Shown: piece by piece, positions 40,912 to 54,000 of the stretch | Position numbering within the stretch: position 1 is the first letter of the stretch | Layout of the letters: every line of letters starts with the position of its first letter | Origin: Parelaphostrongylus tenuis | Lineage: Eukaryota > Nematoda > Chromadorea > Rhabditida > Metastrongylidae | Length of the DNA stretch: 64,000 nucleotides | Assembly (NCBI GenBank): GCA_019055375.1 | Contig: JAHQIW010007234.1 | Span: forward strand, 434,001 to 498,000 | Direction of reading: 5' to 3' | Made by a program: the position numbers and the translations under genes | The notes under the pieces: generated by a model | Seen by the model: the letters and a program-made list of their open reading frames with translations, nothing else | The model's database searches: none | Told to the model about the DNA's origin: nothing

Positions 40912-43900
40912 TCACAGACTGCCGAGCAGGTAGTTGGACTGCGCCGTGTACAACTTCTCAAAGTCGTCTGTCGTCAGGATAGGCCAGACCGGAATCGACT
41001 CCTGAATTGATTTGGGACAGCATCGTATTTTTCAAACTTATTCGAAAGTTACATCACAAAAAAAACTGAGAGCAAGTCGGTAGCCACAAAACTTGAGCGA
41101 CAAACGAAGATGCTGTCATACTTGATACGCGAAGTATCACTTCTCCTATGATTCCAAACAAGCGCGCTTTTTGGTAAAGAAATGTTTTTTCATCAGTAGT
41201 TATCACTAGTGTTTTATGTCCTTCTTTTCGTGAGGATCAGGAAATGCGAAAGAAAATTTGAAACCATTGCAGTGATACTTTATCTAACCAGAGATATGAT
41301 TAAGGCAAATCCAAACAGTGTATAAAAACATAAGCTTTGTGTTCCAAAGATACATAATAGATTTGAGTGGCGAGCAAAAACTCGACCTTAAACGGGAGTT
41401 GAACTCGCGTTTCACCAAAACCAGGGGCGCGTGCTACCACTACACCACAGAGGCTACCGCTTGTCCAGCACTCATTCTTCAATATCTCTCCATCATAGCT
41501 ATCAGTCACCAACCTTTAACGGCTTGGTCGGCTAAGCGGTGGCTTCGGTAGTGTAGTGGTAGCACGAGCCCCTGGTTTGGGTGAAACGCTAGTTCAACTC
41601 CCATCTGAGGTCGAGTTTTTGTTAACCACTCGATTCTCTTAGGTACATTTGAAACATCATAACATTGCGAAAAGAGCAGTTAAAACATAAGGAATCTTAA
41701 GCTCGTGTTTGCTTAGTTTCTTGAAAAATTAAGCGACAAAATATAACACAAAGTATTTGAAGTTACATTCCATTCCAAGAATTTTTCAATTTCAAAAATA
41801 ATTGAGATTATGCATTTGACATATCAGCGACAATGAGGCATGAAGAATAATTAAACAAACCTTTCGGGCAATATTATTGGTTTCAGGGTTAGATGTGATC
41901 ACAACATAGCTGCATTTCTTTCCAAATCGGCTTTGAATTCGATCTATCACTGCCTCCTGAAAACTCCAGTAGTTGCCAATTGAATGGGAACTGAAACATG
42001 GTACAAACCCTGCCGGTTTTGTGAGTGCTGTAGACGTTTTCGATCGGTACAACTGATGCAAGTCCTGCCAAAAGCAGCTGGACGACTGCTGGCACCAGTG
42101 GATCTGCACAGAGTACAACGTTTGCATACTTTTCCGACGAAACTGCCGTTCTGAAAACAAATTTTACTTCTTCAAACTTCATATCGACTGGTAAAGAATG
42201 CAGTACTCTATCAGTTCAAAATCTTAGTTCGAAATCAGATCCAAAAATTGCTTTCTTTTTGTTCATTATCACATACCTCAAAAACTAAGAAGCAAATCAA
42301 TCAAAAACTATAGTACACATTCAGCAGAACAAATTATCAGATGCAGTTCTACAAAAGAGATTTGCAAAGTTTCAGAAATCAGGTATGGGAAAGACAGATA
42401 AGTTAAACACGATGATGGTAAAGGATCTTAGGGCCGGAAAGATGCTAACCTTTGTGCGACCACTTCTAGACACCTTTTAGCGGCCCCGCTCCTTCCACCG
42501 AACAACAACTCCAGTTGTCGGCAAGCTTCATTAATTTCTTCCTTTTGCGACGACATACCGCATCGCTCAAGTAAGGCTGAAACTTATATAAAGATCCTTG
42601 CTGAGATCAGACTGGGAAATTGTGACCCCTACTGGTTTGTTGACGTTTTAGACTTAGGTCACTAATTCGTTTTTTCTCTGCATGACATGAATTTTCTCCC
42701 TATTGTTTATAAGTTTTGTATATAATTTCAAAGGTTTTTCCATATAAAGCTTGTGATTTTGATTGTTTCTAAATGTTCGTAGATTTCTTATCATAATTCC
42801 TTCTTCAGAAGTTGTTGGAGAAACAACTTCAAGTCAAATGAGTACTAATGCTTGAGAACGACAATTCAATCCTTTTTTCGTGGATTTCGTATATTTTTCG
42901 TAGACTTCTTCTCTCATTTCCTTCTACATAATTTATTGAGAAAACAACTTCAAGTTAAGTGAAGACTATTGTTTGAAGACGACGATTCATTCCTGTTGAG
43001 AGGTCTCTGTTCTCTCTCGAACACCTAAGAGCACTAGTGTTACCAAGTGAGTGTGATAGAGCACAGATAACTTGTTTAAGCTAAAGAGTTGTTACAGAAT
43101 TATTGAGAAAGGAACCTGTGAAATTTGGAGAAAATTACGATTTCATGTCATTCCTTGCGGTCCGTAAACTAGAGCAGAGTGAGCTAGTTGCGCCCTGCTT
43201 CACGTTTCAATCAAGCTGCCTTTCTTCCAAAGTCGAATGACTTTTTACTTAGTGCTTCTCTTTGAATTTAATTATTTTTGTTTGCGTATTCTATTTCATT
43301 TTATTCTACATGGGCCGTTATTGCATTTCATTGTGCGGATCTCAGTACTTTTAGAATTCAATTCGTTTCCCCGCAATCATCGTCTAAAAGGTTTTGGAAC
43401 ACTTCGCATGTTATTTTGACTGCTCTGTTTCGAAATTTCTTCTTCTGATGTAAAGTAGTGGTTGGGCGAATTTCCTTGAAATATCGGAAGAACACAAGCT
43501 ATGATGTTTAGTGGCCGTTTGCTGTTTGACTGCAAGAGCGTTGGAGAGGGATCAAACCAGCACATTGTCTTTTCCATAACGTGCATCACTAACCACTCAG
43601 CCACAGCCTACCTTCCTCTCATTCAATAAGGATGATACAAATACAAAAACTAGAGGGTGCACTCATGGGAGACCTTTCAACAATATGGAATACCACACTA
43701 TGCACGAAAGATAGGCAAACAGTGTAAGTTGTAAGCTGTTAGAGGAACTTTTACTTCAACACCTAACAAGGTCTATTCCTTACGAAATTTCAGTGCTCCT
43801 ACGCAAGGAAATTTTTAATGTAGTTCTAAACAGTGTATTGTCTTCACCTTCTTTTTGACTGTGTTAGTCACACCCTCTAAAGTTGATAGACTTTCGAAGC

Positions 43901-45064
43901 GTTTCGTTTTTTGGCAGATTCTATTCCCTTTAAATTCGAAAAAAGCTCCTACAAGCTTACGCACCGTAATCACATCCCTGGGAATCCGGTTTCAGGGCAC
44001 ATTCTAGGTATAATTGTCGCAGAGCAAGGTACTTGCTCGCCATTCGACGCATCACCTCCACACCGCCTCTGGAATTCCTAAGTACATCGACATTACGCTG
44101 AACCTGCGATGATCAGCAACTGACCGTCCGTCGCCAAGGGCGCTGTCCCCCAGACTGTCTTCCAGCGCTGCATCCTCAACGTTGCACAACTCATTGTCCT
44201 GGAAAGCAGAAAAGGCTTACATCTCCTGTGCGGATAAATTCACAGACATAGCAGAAATACCTCTTTTTGGATGGTGATTTTTTTATGCGTTGTAAAGATG
44301 CACTACGAAAAATGTAAGTACAAATTTCGCTCTTCATAGAAAATTCACAAGAAACTTTCTGATCTCGGCTCAAGTATTTGCGCAAAGGTGTAATAACGTT
44401 TCGTAAATATTAGGAATGAAAAAGGTCAAATACTCGTCAAAATATAGGAATGATGAAGGTCAAATACTGTTCGAAATAGGATAACACGAAATCCGTATAG
44501 GTATGCTTGTGATGGACAGTAAAAAATGGAGTATTACGGGAAAGGTTTTAAGCAAATCAACTAAGTGTCCAATGGCAATGGATATGGATAACGGAATTGG
44601 AAAAAGTGAAAGCAAAACTCACATCGAGCTGATCGGATGGAAAGGAGAGCGACACAACTCGAGTTGAGAGGCTTTGAAGGAGAGACGCAGCACGAGAATA
44701 TTGAGGAGCCTGTAGTTCAATACTTTAATGTTACTCCTCACTCAATTCCCCTACATAATTTTTCAATTTTTGTGTATTCATCAAACTCGTTTAGAGATAG
44801 CCTTGTGAACGCTGTGATTTGAGATCTTCTTCAAGTTTATGTGCAAGATAGAGTGATTGGAAATCGGCACTTAGTCCAGACTGTCAATGCTTTTTTCAGC
44901 TGTCTTCGGTTCATTCATTTTTCAACCAACCTTGCGAGTGACTTCGTTGAGAGATGCGGTTGATAAGGTGCATATATCATCGAGTTCCCAAACAAATACT
45001 CTTGCAAAGTGTGTGTCAGCAGGCGAACACGAGTCCGTTTTCTTCTTCTTCGCGGATTTGGCGC
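40912..45064 (-). CDS. eya-1: EYA domain exons (degenerate HAD fold)
   Basis: The domain starts after a basic KSAKKKKTD patch. Motif I, DLDET in catalytic EYAs, is ELDDI here, so the nucleophilic aspartate is glutamate. Motif II, VTTTQ in vertebrate EYAs, is LCADP. The motif III lysine (IPALAK) is glutamine (VPAVVQ). Motif IV, GDGxEEE, is TSNPETN. Structural signatures remain: GGVEVMRRMASKY, PIENVYS, FGKKCSYVVI and the C-terminal IPVWPILTTDD that matches MPFWRISSHSD. This reads as a fold kept for protein contacts, with the tyrosine phosphatase activity lost. Confidence 0.85.
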
Positions 45065-48000
45065 CTTAAATGAGGAGTTTTCAGAAAGGAACAACTATCT
45101 TTCGAAAGCGAAGAAGCTAACCTTTCTTGTCACATTTCAGAGTGAAAGCAGACACGTCGCTCGATGAGTCCATCGAAATTGTCGCGCCCTGGCAAGAACA
45201 CAGTGTATACTATGAATCCGATCCAATGCGGAAGTATGCTTGTGGAAATTACCGTATATGCAGATGCGCCGGCTGCAAGTGCATTGCCGTAATAACCAGC
45301 TCGCATGCCATTATAATACTGTGGATTATACGCCGAATAGTCGAAGCTTGTCGGATACGAACTTCCTGAATGGTGACGGGCTTTGAATATGCAGCTGAAG
45401 AGCGGTCACCAACTGACGACTTTTCGAAATTTTTAAACTTTTATCTTTTACGACCTCTTCTCACAATTTTCTCAGCACTTGAAATTTGTTCGTTTCGTCA
45501 CATTCATCCTGCACAATGGTATTCCAACATTTTACAGGTCGCTTCGACTGCTGCCTGAGAATTTCGTGGAACTAGCTTTCTTCTTTATGAATGTCTTAGA
45601 GTTCTGGCCAAAACAGTTTTCCCTGCAACGTCGGAATTAGCCGAGCTATGACGTTACACGGCGTTCAGTTGATTAGGTAAAGGAGTTTTGATGGAAGAGA
45701 TTAAACCAGAGCATTTCTTGTCAAGTCCCTTTCTGATACACTAACTACTAGCCGCTGCGCTGCTGCTCCCTCATTTTTTCAAAATAGAAGTTATTGAAAA
45801 ATATTTGTGATCTTGAAGCTAGACAACATTCGATTATTACATTTGGCCTTGTCCTCAACTATCCTCCTTCAGGAGAACGGGCAGCGCTGCTGTTAGTGGT
45901 GTGTACTAGGAAGCAAGGTAACAAGGAAGGCGATGATGCAATTTCCTAATCCAACACTCTCTTGCAATCAACCAACTAAATGCCTAGGAAAGCCTTAAAC
46001 TGGCTACCTTGAGACTGCAATGAGAATACTCGACTAGCATTCTACGGCATTCATAGAGAAGGCAGCAAAGTCTTAAGCAGTAGTCAAAGCAAAACTTGAA
46101 ATGTTTGAAGACCTTCGCGGAGGATAACTCGAGGAAACGAATCAAATGCAAGAAGTGCTCGGATCTGCACAACAAATTGTGATGACGAGTTCTTGTATTA
46201 GAAATCTATGTGCACCACAAACAACTTTATTTTACTATTAAATAACCATAACGATCTGATAGTAGTAAATTCTACGCAGCCTCTGCTCCTCTCCTTCTTT
46301 CACGCTGTCTCTCGCATTTTCTCCACACTCAAATTTCAAAACTTCTTCCTAGTTTAACCTTTTCAGGAGCACGTGCTGTATTTTCTACATCTACGGTGAC
46401 ACGCACCACGGAACGTACTATCTTAATTTCAATGCACATGCTCTTCATTGGTCCATTTTCGAGCGCAGAGCATGTTGCAAGACTTTTTGCAGTCATTCAA
46501 TAGCTTGTAGAACACGTGTGCTGAGCTTTGGTCATGAAATATTGAGTTCTATTCTGCTCTTAAAAATATGCGAAGAGCTGTTCTTCGAACGAATTCACTG
46601 ACTACAGACTTGAGTGCTAATCGACCGTCATCTTATCTGCAATCGCTACAATGAACCATAGTTATCGCACAAAGTGTGCGATTTCGAGAAGTTTTAAGAG
46701 AAATTGTAAGTTGCGAAACACATCCAAATTTTGAATACTGTTGCTTATATGATGTGTCACAATACTATATAATAAATAGCATTATAGACACATTGAGAGC
46801 CATAGAGCGATATACAATAGCAGAGCATTTTCTACAATCTTATCATGCTCATAACCATTGAGATCTTATAATTACTACATGAATTAGGTATGTGTTGAAA
46901 ACAGTCTGGTGGGTCGTCCACGCCAAATTTAGGGTGGCTGTGAAAGAGCTGAAGGAAAGCCTTCTGGAAGTTCACTTACGTCACTTGCTATGGACATCAG
47001 ATTTCATACAAACAAAGAAACAATTTCTTGGAATGACAGCTATTTCATTGATTAAAACACTTGTATTCGAATTTACCACTTTGGTAGAACAGATTTTCGC
47101 AACGTGATTGATTAGCTATGAGTATCACCGATGCACTTGCCATTCGTAAACAAACGAATTGCGTCAATTATATAAACACTGAGCCAGTTTAATGTCTATA
47201 TAAAGAAGCTCAAAGTGTGAGAAACTGAAAGAGCTACCGTAATATGTTGACGGAGTCGCTGCGCCGATAGCATAGGGAAATGAGGCGTTTTGCACTCTGA
47301 GACCAGTCGCTACCTGAAGCGAATGCTTCATCAAACAAGAGTCAATGCGTCACTTAAATTAGCAACGCTTGGAAGAAAGCCGTTTTTCTACCTGTTGATA
47401 GTAAGAAGCCGTTGCTGACGCACCGCCATATACTCCATACCCACCAGCGCCGTAGCCACTATTATAGTAAGGGTTTTGACCTTAAGTTTCATTCGTGAAA
47501 ACATCGGTTTCTGTGTCGACTGACTCGTCATGCACTATCTGATCCCTCTTTATAATGGTATAATCCTAAGTTAATTTAGGCCAAAACTAATAAACTGCAA
47601 AAAAGAGCGTACTGAATGCGGACGTTGGGTCAGTGATGGCGACCAGACTGGTGGGAGTTGGCATGTCCTTAGACGTGTCTGGAAGAATAGACCACACTGA
47701 TGGTGCCACCAAGTCTGAGCTGCAACAAGGCATCTTTTTCGGAGGACCAAAACTGTTCAGACGTGCGTAGTGGGCTCATTCTCAAAAATTTTCACAGAGT
47801 GTCGAGTTTGGAGGCACTACAAGAAGTGGTAAAAAATAGTCTTCTCAACTCTGAGAGAGTACAACATTCAGGTTTCGAGCCAGTCAAGGAAGCTCTGGCT
47901 GCTTCACTGCAAAATTCAAATCAGTTCTCAAGAAAGATGACCAATAATCGAATTTTACGCTGTGTCAGTACACTATTTTTTTACATAAAGGCGACAATTA

Positions 48001-51000
48001 CACCTCTTTTTGAGATGAACGTCAGGCCAGAAAAGCTTTTTTGAAAATTTGCAAGCTAATTCAACTGCTCAAATTGACGTAGAGAGTTTAGAAATTTTTT
48101 TTGAGAAATCGTGCTATTGTCTTTGACAAATGGAAAGAAAAAGATGAGAGTTGTTATCTGTGAGATTGCCTGGCTTCGGACCTGGCTGACAAATCGTGAC
48201 CAGTTGCGAAATGGGCGACGTTGAGAGTGAAGTGAAGATTAGAATGAAAATTTAAGGATTTCAGATATATAGAGCAAATAGGGGAAGGGGATATAGAGAG
48301 GAAAGAACATTTGTCAATTGCGGGAGGCACACAAAAGTGGAATGCATGAAATAATAGATCCGTTCTATTTGCGACCCCTTTTGTTGTGAGCTGTTAGCAG
48401 TAATTTCTCACGATAATGACTGACATGTGGAACAAAAAAGATCGAAGTCGGATATCAGGGGTAGCTTGAGCAAATACAGCTTGTACTGGTACATGCCGTA
48501 TACAAACACTGCCATCTGGAGCCGAGGGCGCGAGAGTTGATGGGTCTTTGTTAACATACTCGCCCTGCGTACCCAGTAATAGCCGCTAGTCTTTGGTCAC
48601 TAAGAACAAAGTCGGTAGACAGCATACAAAAAACGTCAATGGAAGGTGGGTTAGTAGTGGGTTAGTATTAGTAATCGGATGATGAAAACGACTAGATCAG
48701 CAAAATATACTATGTTAATGAAATAGTAACTGTGGTTTAAGCAATGTTGAAACTTGTCGTTTGATATTGCTCTATTTTGAAAAAACAAAACTCTGTGGAA
48801 CCTGTAATCTGAAACTGCAGCTACTTTTACATAAACCAATACGAGTAGCACTTTGAAGTTTTAAAGGTGATTAGGCCATAAACAAACTTGTGAAAAGAAC
48901 AAACGACGTGACAGCGACATTGAAATAAAAAAGGCTACACAATTCGGCACTCCAGGCGAAGCAAACTCGAGTTCACAATCATAGAAGAATATATAGAGAA
49001 AAGACAAAGAATTTGTGAAGTGATAGAGCTAGCGAAATGCTGTGATTATGAAAATGTGATGATGCTTTAGCGAAAAACTGCGATGGAGTGAAATTCAGAA
49101 ATATTACCTGGATCCGTCAGTAGCAGAGAGGAACCGTGCTGATTTGATCTGAAATTAAATACAGAAATTAGAAGAGACGGCAGTAATCAAAGTTCTTGTT
49201 GTTCTTGTTGAGCCTAACATAAGGTTTTGTAATATTATTTAGTAGAACAGCTAACTTTTTGGCGGTCTCGCCTTCTTCAGAGTTTGGAAAAATCAGGTTG
49301 ATGACAACCCACTAAGCCATACAACTCCATTACTTTATTAGAACAATAGCCTTCACATCATCAAGAATCTTGTGTTAGGCAGATAACAAAAACAAAGATT
49401 TTAGAAGAATGCCGAGTTTGAGAGATAGCCGGTTTTGGGATACATTGTAAAGTGTAGCTTAGAGAGTTAATATGGGAATGAATGAGACTGAGAGAGGAAT
49501 GAATGACGTTGATAAGGAGAATAAATGAACAATGAGCGAATGACTAGCAGCAATCAATGAGCACAATGGATTTGCATAACGACCGAAGCTAATTGCTGGA
49601 CGGACTAAGCGCTTCGATGGTACGCAAATTGCGACGCATCGAGGCGGACGCCGGCGTAGCGCAGGTGCTTCGCCACGGGGGGTACGGTAGGAGGCACTTG
49701 AGTCGACCCTAGTAGGCCGACGTACCACTCTTTCCCGTACCCGAAACGAAGCAGAATGACCCAGACGTTACGTCATCAGCATCCACTGTGCAAGGGGTGG
49801 TGAAAGATAGGCACTTATAGTCGTCATCCTAGCCCTCCAAGTGTAGCTTCTTCTCGACACCTATCCTATAAAAGTCTCCCGAGGTATTTTGTCAATTTTT
49901 GACTCCTTTTTTCTATTGCTTTGGGTAATTTTCTAGTGCACTGGCTTAGAGTGCGCGTAGCACATTAGTTAAAGCTGCCTTACACCTAGAGTCGATGCTT
50001 CAACCTTGCACTTCATACAAAGCAATCCTCTATCTTACATTGTCGAGAAGTCAGTTCCAGATTTGGGTGGAAGGACAAGAACACTAAGTTAACAGAGAAT
50101 TAGGTTATCAAAAAGACCCTAAATGCATTATAATTCCATGAAATAAGTCAAATTCAAGATATATCCCTGAGAATAATATGGTCAACCCCGAACATTTTAC
50201 CCGTTTATGCTAGCTCTCTTTGCTGCTGAGGAGTCCTGGTTAAAATGAATACTGACTTTAATGAAAGCTAAATATCTGAAGAAGAGTAATCATGAAACTG
50301 TAGAAATAATTAAATTTGTAGGACGTCAACTATGGACTATCATTTATTTGTGTCAGCTAGCTTTTCACAACTTCTAAAAAAGATCATAAACTTTTCGTGC
50401 AAGTCTTAATACTATGCTTTTCAAGAATTGATGTTCAAGGCGTCTAGAGAATTGCATAATTTGTAATCCTTAACGTTCTGTAAGGAATGATGGATTGGTT
50501 GAAATTTTTCGAGGTGACCTTCAAGACGTGGCCTTTCTGGGAATTCGTGATCGGAGAAGCTGCGATCCTCAATGAAACAGTGTTCGAGGCCCAGTCCACA
50601 TTGATCCGCGAGAGAATGGATTGCAACTTGAGATTGGCATGCGTTACCCACTTGAGGGCAGCAGGCGCGTTGTGGCAAACAAATAAGGTCTGATAATAAC
50701 CATTTAAAATACAATAATATCGTGGTAACGAGTTCTTTCAAAGTTCGAGACCTTCAAAACAATGCTGGTGGTTCAGACTTTTTGACCCTGATTCACAGTT
50801 TTTCGTAAAGCTGGGGTAAGGGGTTGTAATGAAATTTGTTTTATCCGCCAACTTTTTTTCGTAGTTGCTCTCTATATCGCCTGGAAGGGTTACCTTGTCT
50901 ACAACCCAACCACTCAAACACCTTCATTGTTCCAGCAGGAAAAAATTATCAAACCAAGCATTCAATCGTACCAAAATTAGAATTTTTCCACATATTCACT

Positions 51001-54000
51001 GCTATTTGTGAGTCTTCCACTATGTTTTCCAAAGAAGAACAACTGTGCAAAGTTCACATGGACTGTTAATGCACTCCACACACCAAAATAATAGTTTTAG
51101 ATGGTGTTTTTCGACTATCCTTTTATAGGAGTACATGTCAGTGTTAAATTGGATTACATAAGTACTAAGTTAGACGACTCGTGCTTTTCAGTGGTTCTTG
51201 TGTGAGGTCGCCCACAGCGTTAAAATTTCTTAATCCTAGCCAGTGAAAAAATGTAGTCGATTAAGTGCATATTCGATTTGGACACCTAAAACATTGATCT
51301 ACGATGATCGTGGCATATCATTGTGAGCGATTCTCGAGTGCTATGGGTTGAACACTTCGGCAATGCACCTAAGTCTCATTCAGACAAGGACAAATGCCAA
51401 GGTTTGCCGACTTATCAATGTGGAACAATGCTACAGAGAGGATCCATGATAGAAAAACAAAAGGGAAAAGGGTATTTCATGCCTTTTACTCAGTTCATAT
51501 ATTTGCAGATAATATTCAAAGAATAGCTAGCCTCGCAGAACGTACATAAAGTCAAAATGAAGAGAAGCCGTCGAGAAACCAGCCTGTTTTGGGGACATGT
51601 AATGCGAGTCTATTGTTGAAATTCTAAGAGAGAAGAAGTATGAATTTTTTGTCCATCTTTAGCCACAAAAAAAGATTTTGCAGGGTCAGAAAAATTGTGA
51701 ATCTATACTTCGCAGCATTGCCGCTTCCGATTGGTATGTTACACATTGACAGTTTATCAGAGTGTTCTTTGCGCAGCGAATACGGCTTCATATTTCAAAC
51801 GATTCGCCGAATTGTCATCTAGCCACTTGAAAGCGTAAAAGACCTGATCGACTGTAGGTGACCTGGGGAAAATATCTTTCTTGAAAAGGCGCTGCATCAA
51901 ATCATGTAAAATTACCGAAATTAATTTTTTGAAAGACCCTAGAGTGTTCGAAATACTCATCCGCTCGACGCGACGATAAAGTATGCTGTCACTTTTGAAC
52001 GGGCCTGAATCCCCAGGGATAATGAGAAATAAGTTCTAATGGTTGATATACTACATATTTGCCGTTCTTTGAACCGGTACGCAGCGAAGTCATGGCTGAA
52101 CTAAGTGGAAGTTGGGTATGGACGAGAGCTGATTAGGTGACACCTGCCATACGGTCGGAGTCCGTCTCCAATTTCACATCGAACGTCCGTATAATTAATG
52201 ATGCAACAAGAGTTTACACGAGGCCCAGGCTCATGTGATGAGAATATTCGTTATTACAAGCGAGTGAGCCAACTATGCAGTGAGTTTGTGGGCCTCAAAA
52301 AAATGTTGTCGGTAAGAAATCCTCGAATAGTCTGAACAAAAAGAAGTCCTACCAATCGTGCAGATTTTTATCGGATAAAAGCACTCAAAAGAATGTGTTC
52401 AAAAATCAATGATGTCCAGATTGCTAGATTTTCAAAATGAAAGGAACTGCGCATAAGAACATAGAACACTCTCCCAAAGTTCTTTTTTCTAAATGAGTCT
52501 TAGGTGAGGTTGATATTTCTCCTTTTGTGGCTAATGTTTAGGAGATTTTGCCTTTCTCAGAGCCTAGACGGCGCACTATACTGACCTTGTCCAGATTTCC
52601 GGTTCCTATATTTGGCGACGATCTCATCAAATCAATCGTCGTTCAATGAAAAAGTATTAACCGAATATATGTATACGGACTGATATAGTACGTCATCTAG
52701 GCTCCGTTGGAAAGGTGAATTTGCCAAAACGTTAGCCACCAATTTGAAACGAGAAATATCACCGTCACACAAGTTTAGTCTGGGCAAAAGACAGTTTGTG
52801 AGATACTTATCAGGATTTACGCCGAGGTTTAATGAAAGTGAAATTTTCGAATTGTTACTCTTTCAAAGTTCAGAAAAGACTAATAGGTATTGCAATGAGA
52901 GTTCATCAAACAGTGAAGCTTTATTGAACATATTGCTAAAGGCAGTGCATTTCTGTATAATTTCAAAGAGATCATACAAGCGCTTACGACAGGTCTCTGT
53001 AAAAATTTGATCGATAATAAGAGGTAATTCTGAAATAAAAAGCTTTTGATGTAAAACAAAGAATCACACCATTTTCATTAAAGAGTGAAATCGATACATA
53101 GGCATTGGGAATGGAGACATTCAACTATTCAAGGTGAGGTGGAGAGAATGAAATCACAAAAAAAACCATAAATCAGAGTTTCTGGCATACTCTTATAAAA
53201 TAATATGGAGGCTTTGATAGTCTGGCGTTTCTTTTCACAAAATGGTAGCAGTGAGTTGTTCATCGACGATATTAATAGCTTAGAGCAGTTGGACAAACCC
53301 TTCATTGAGCGTTGATCCTTATTTGGAGACCATGAATGACCTCCAAATGTATGGTCAGGTTTCAGCTACACGATATGATAACCCATTCTTAACAAACTGA
53401 GGCATTTCGAGTAGAGGAAATGGAAATTCCTAGAACTTCGTGGGGGGGAGAAGGACTCACAAAATTGACCCCGAGTGCTCAGTGGCCGAAGTTAGCTTGT
53501 TCTTGGTGCATTGTCACCTCCCCGATCAATATTTGTTCTCCTGCTCTCGTTCTTGTCCGGTAAACTTTGGCCAATCACGCAAGGGATACGGTAATACGAC
53601 GAAAGACAGCGATTTAGTAGAGAGTCGAGAGCTGCTCACTATTAAACACTAAACAATGTTTGATTCGAATGAAAATTTCAATCTCAAAATGAACTTTTCA
53701 GAGCGATTACTGTGATTTACTGTCCAGACCTTCACCGTAATCATACAGTTTCCAACCCATATGATTCAATGGGAAGTGAATAGGACATTTTTATAAGTCT
53801 CCAGATTCGATACTGATGACAGCGTAAACAGATACAAGAAGCGATAAAACAGCTCAAGGAAACTACAGTATGATGCAAAGGACCACAAGCATAATTTGAA
53901 GTCACATGGGTGACAGTGCGACGTCCGGCAAAAGTGAGCGAAGCTCGTCGTTCGCCTGCGTACTAATCGCAGTCAGATTTCATTAGTCATTTAGCCAATA

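Noticed and set aside
41534..41610. Functional tRNA gene
   Set aside because: A and B boxes are good, but no 7-bp acceptor stem closes and several divergent copies share a SINE-like tail.
50421..50741. Minus-strand gene of 106 codons
   Set aside because: Both strands are open and neither shows a family motif or consistent splice edges; it lies in eya intron 1.
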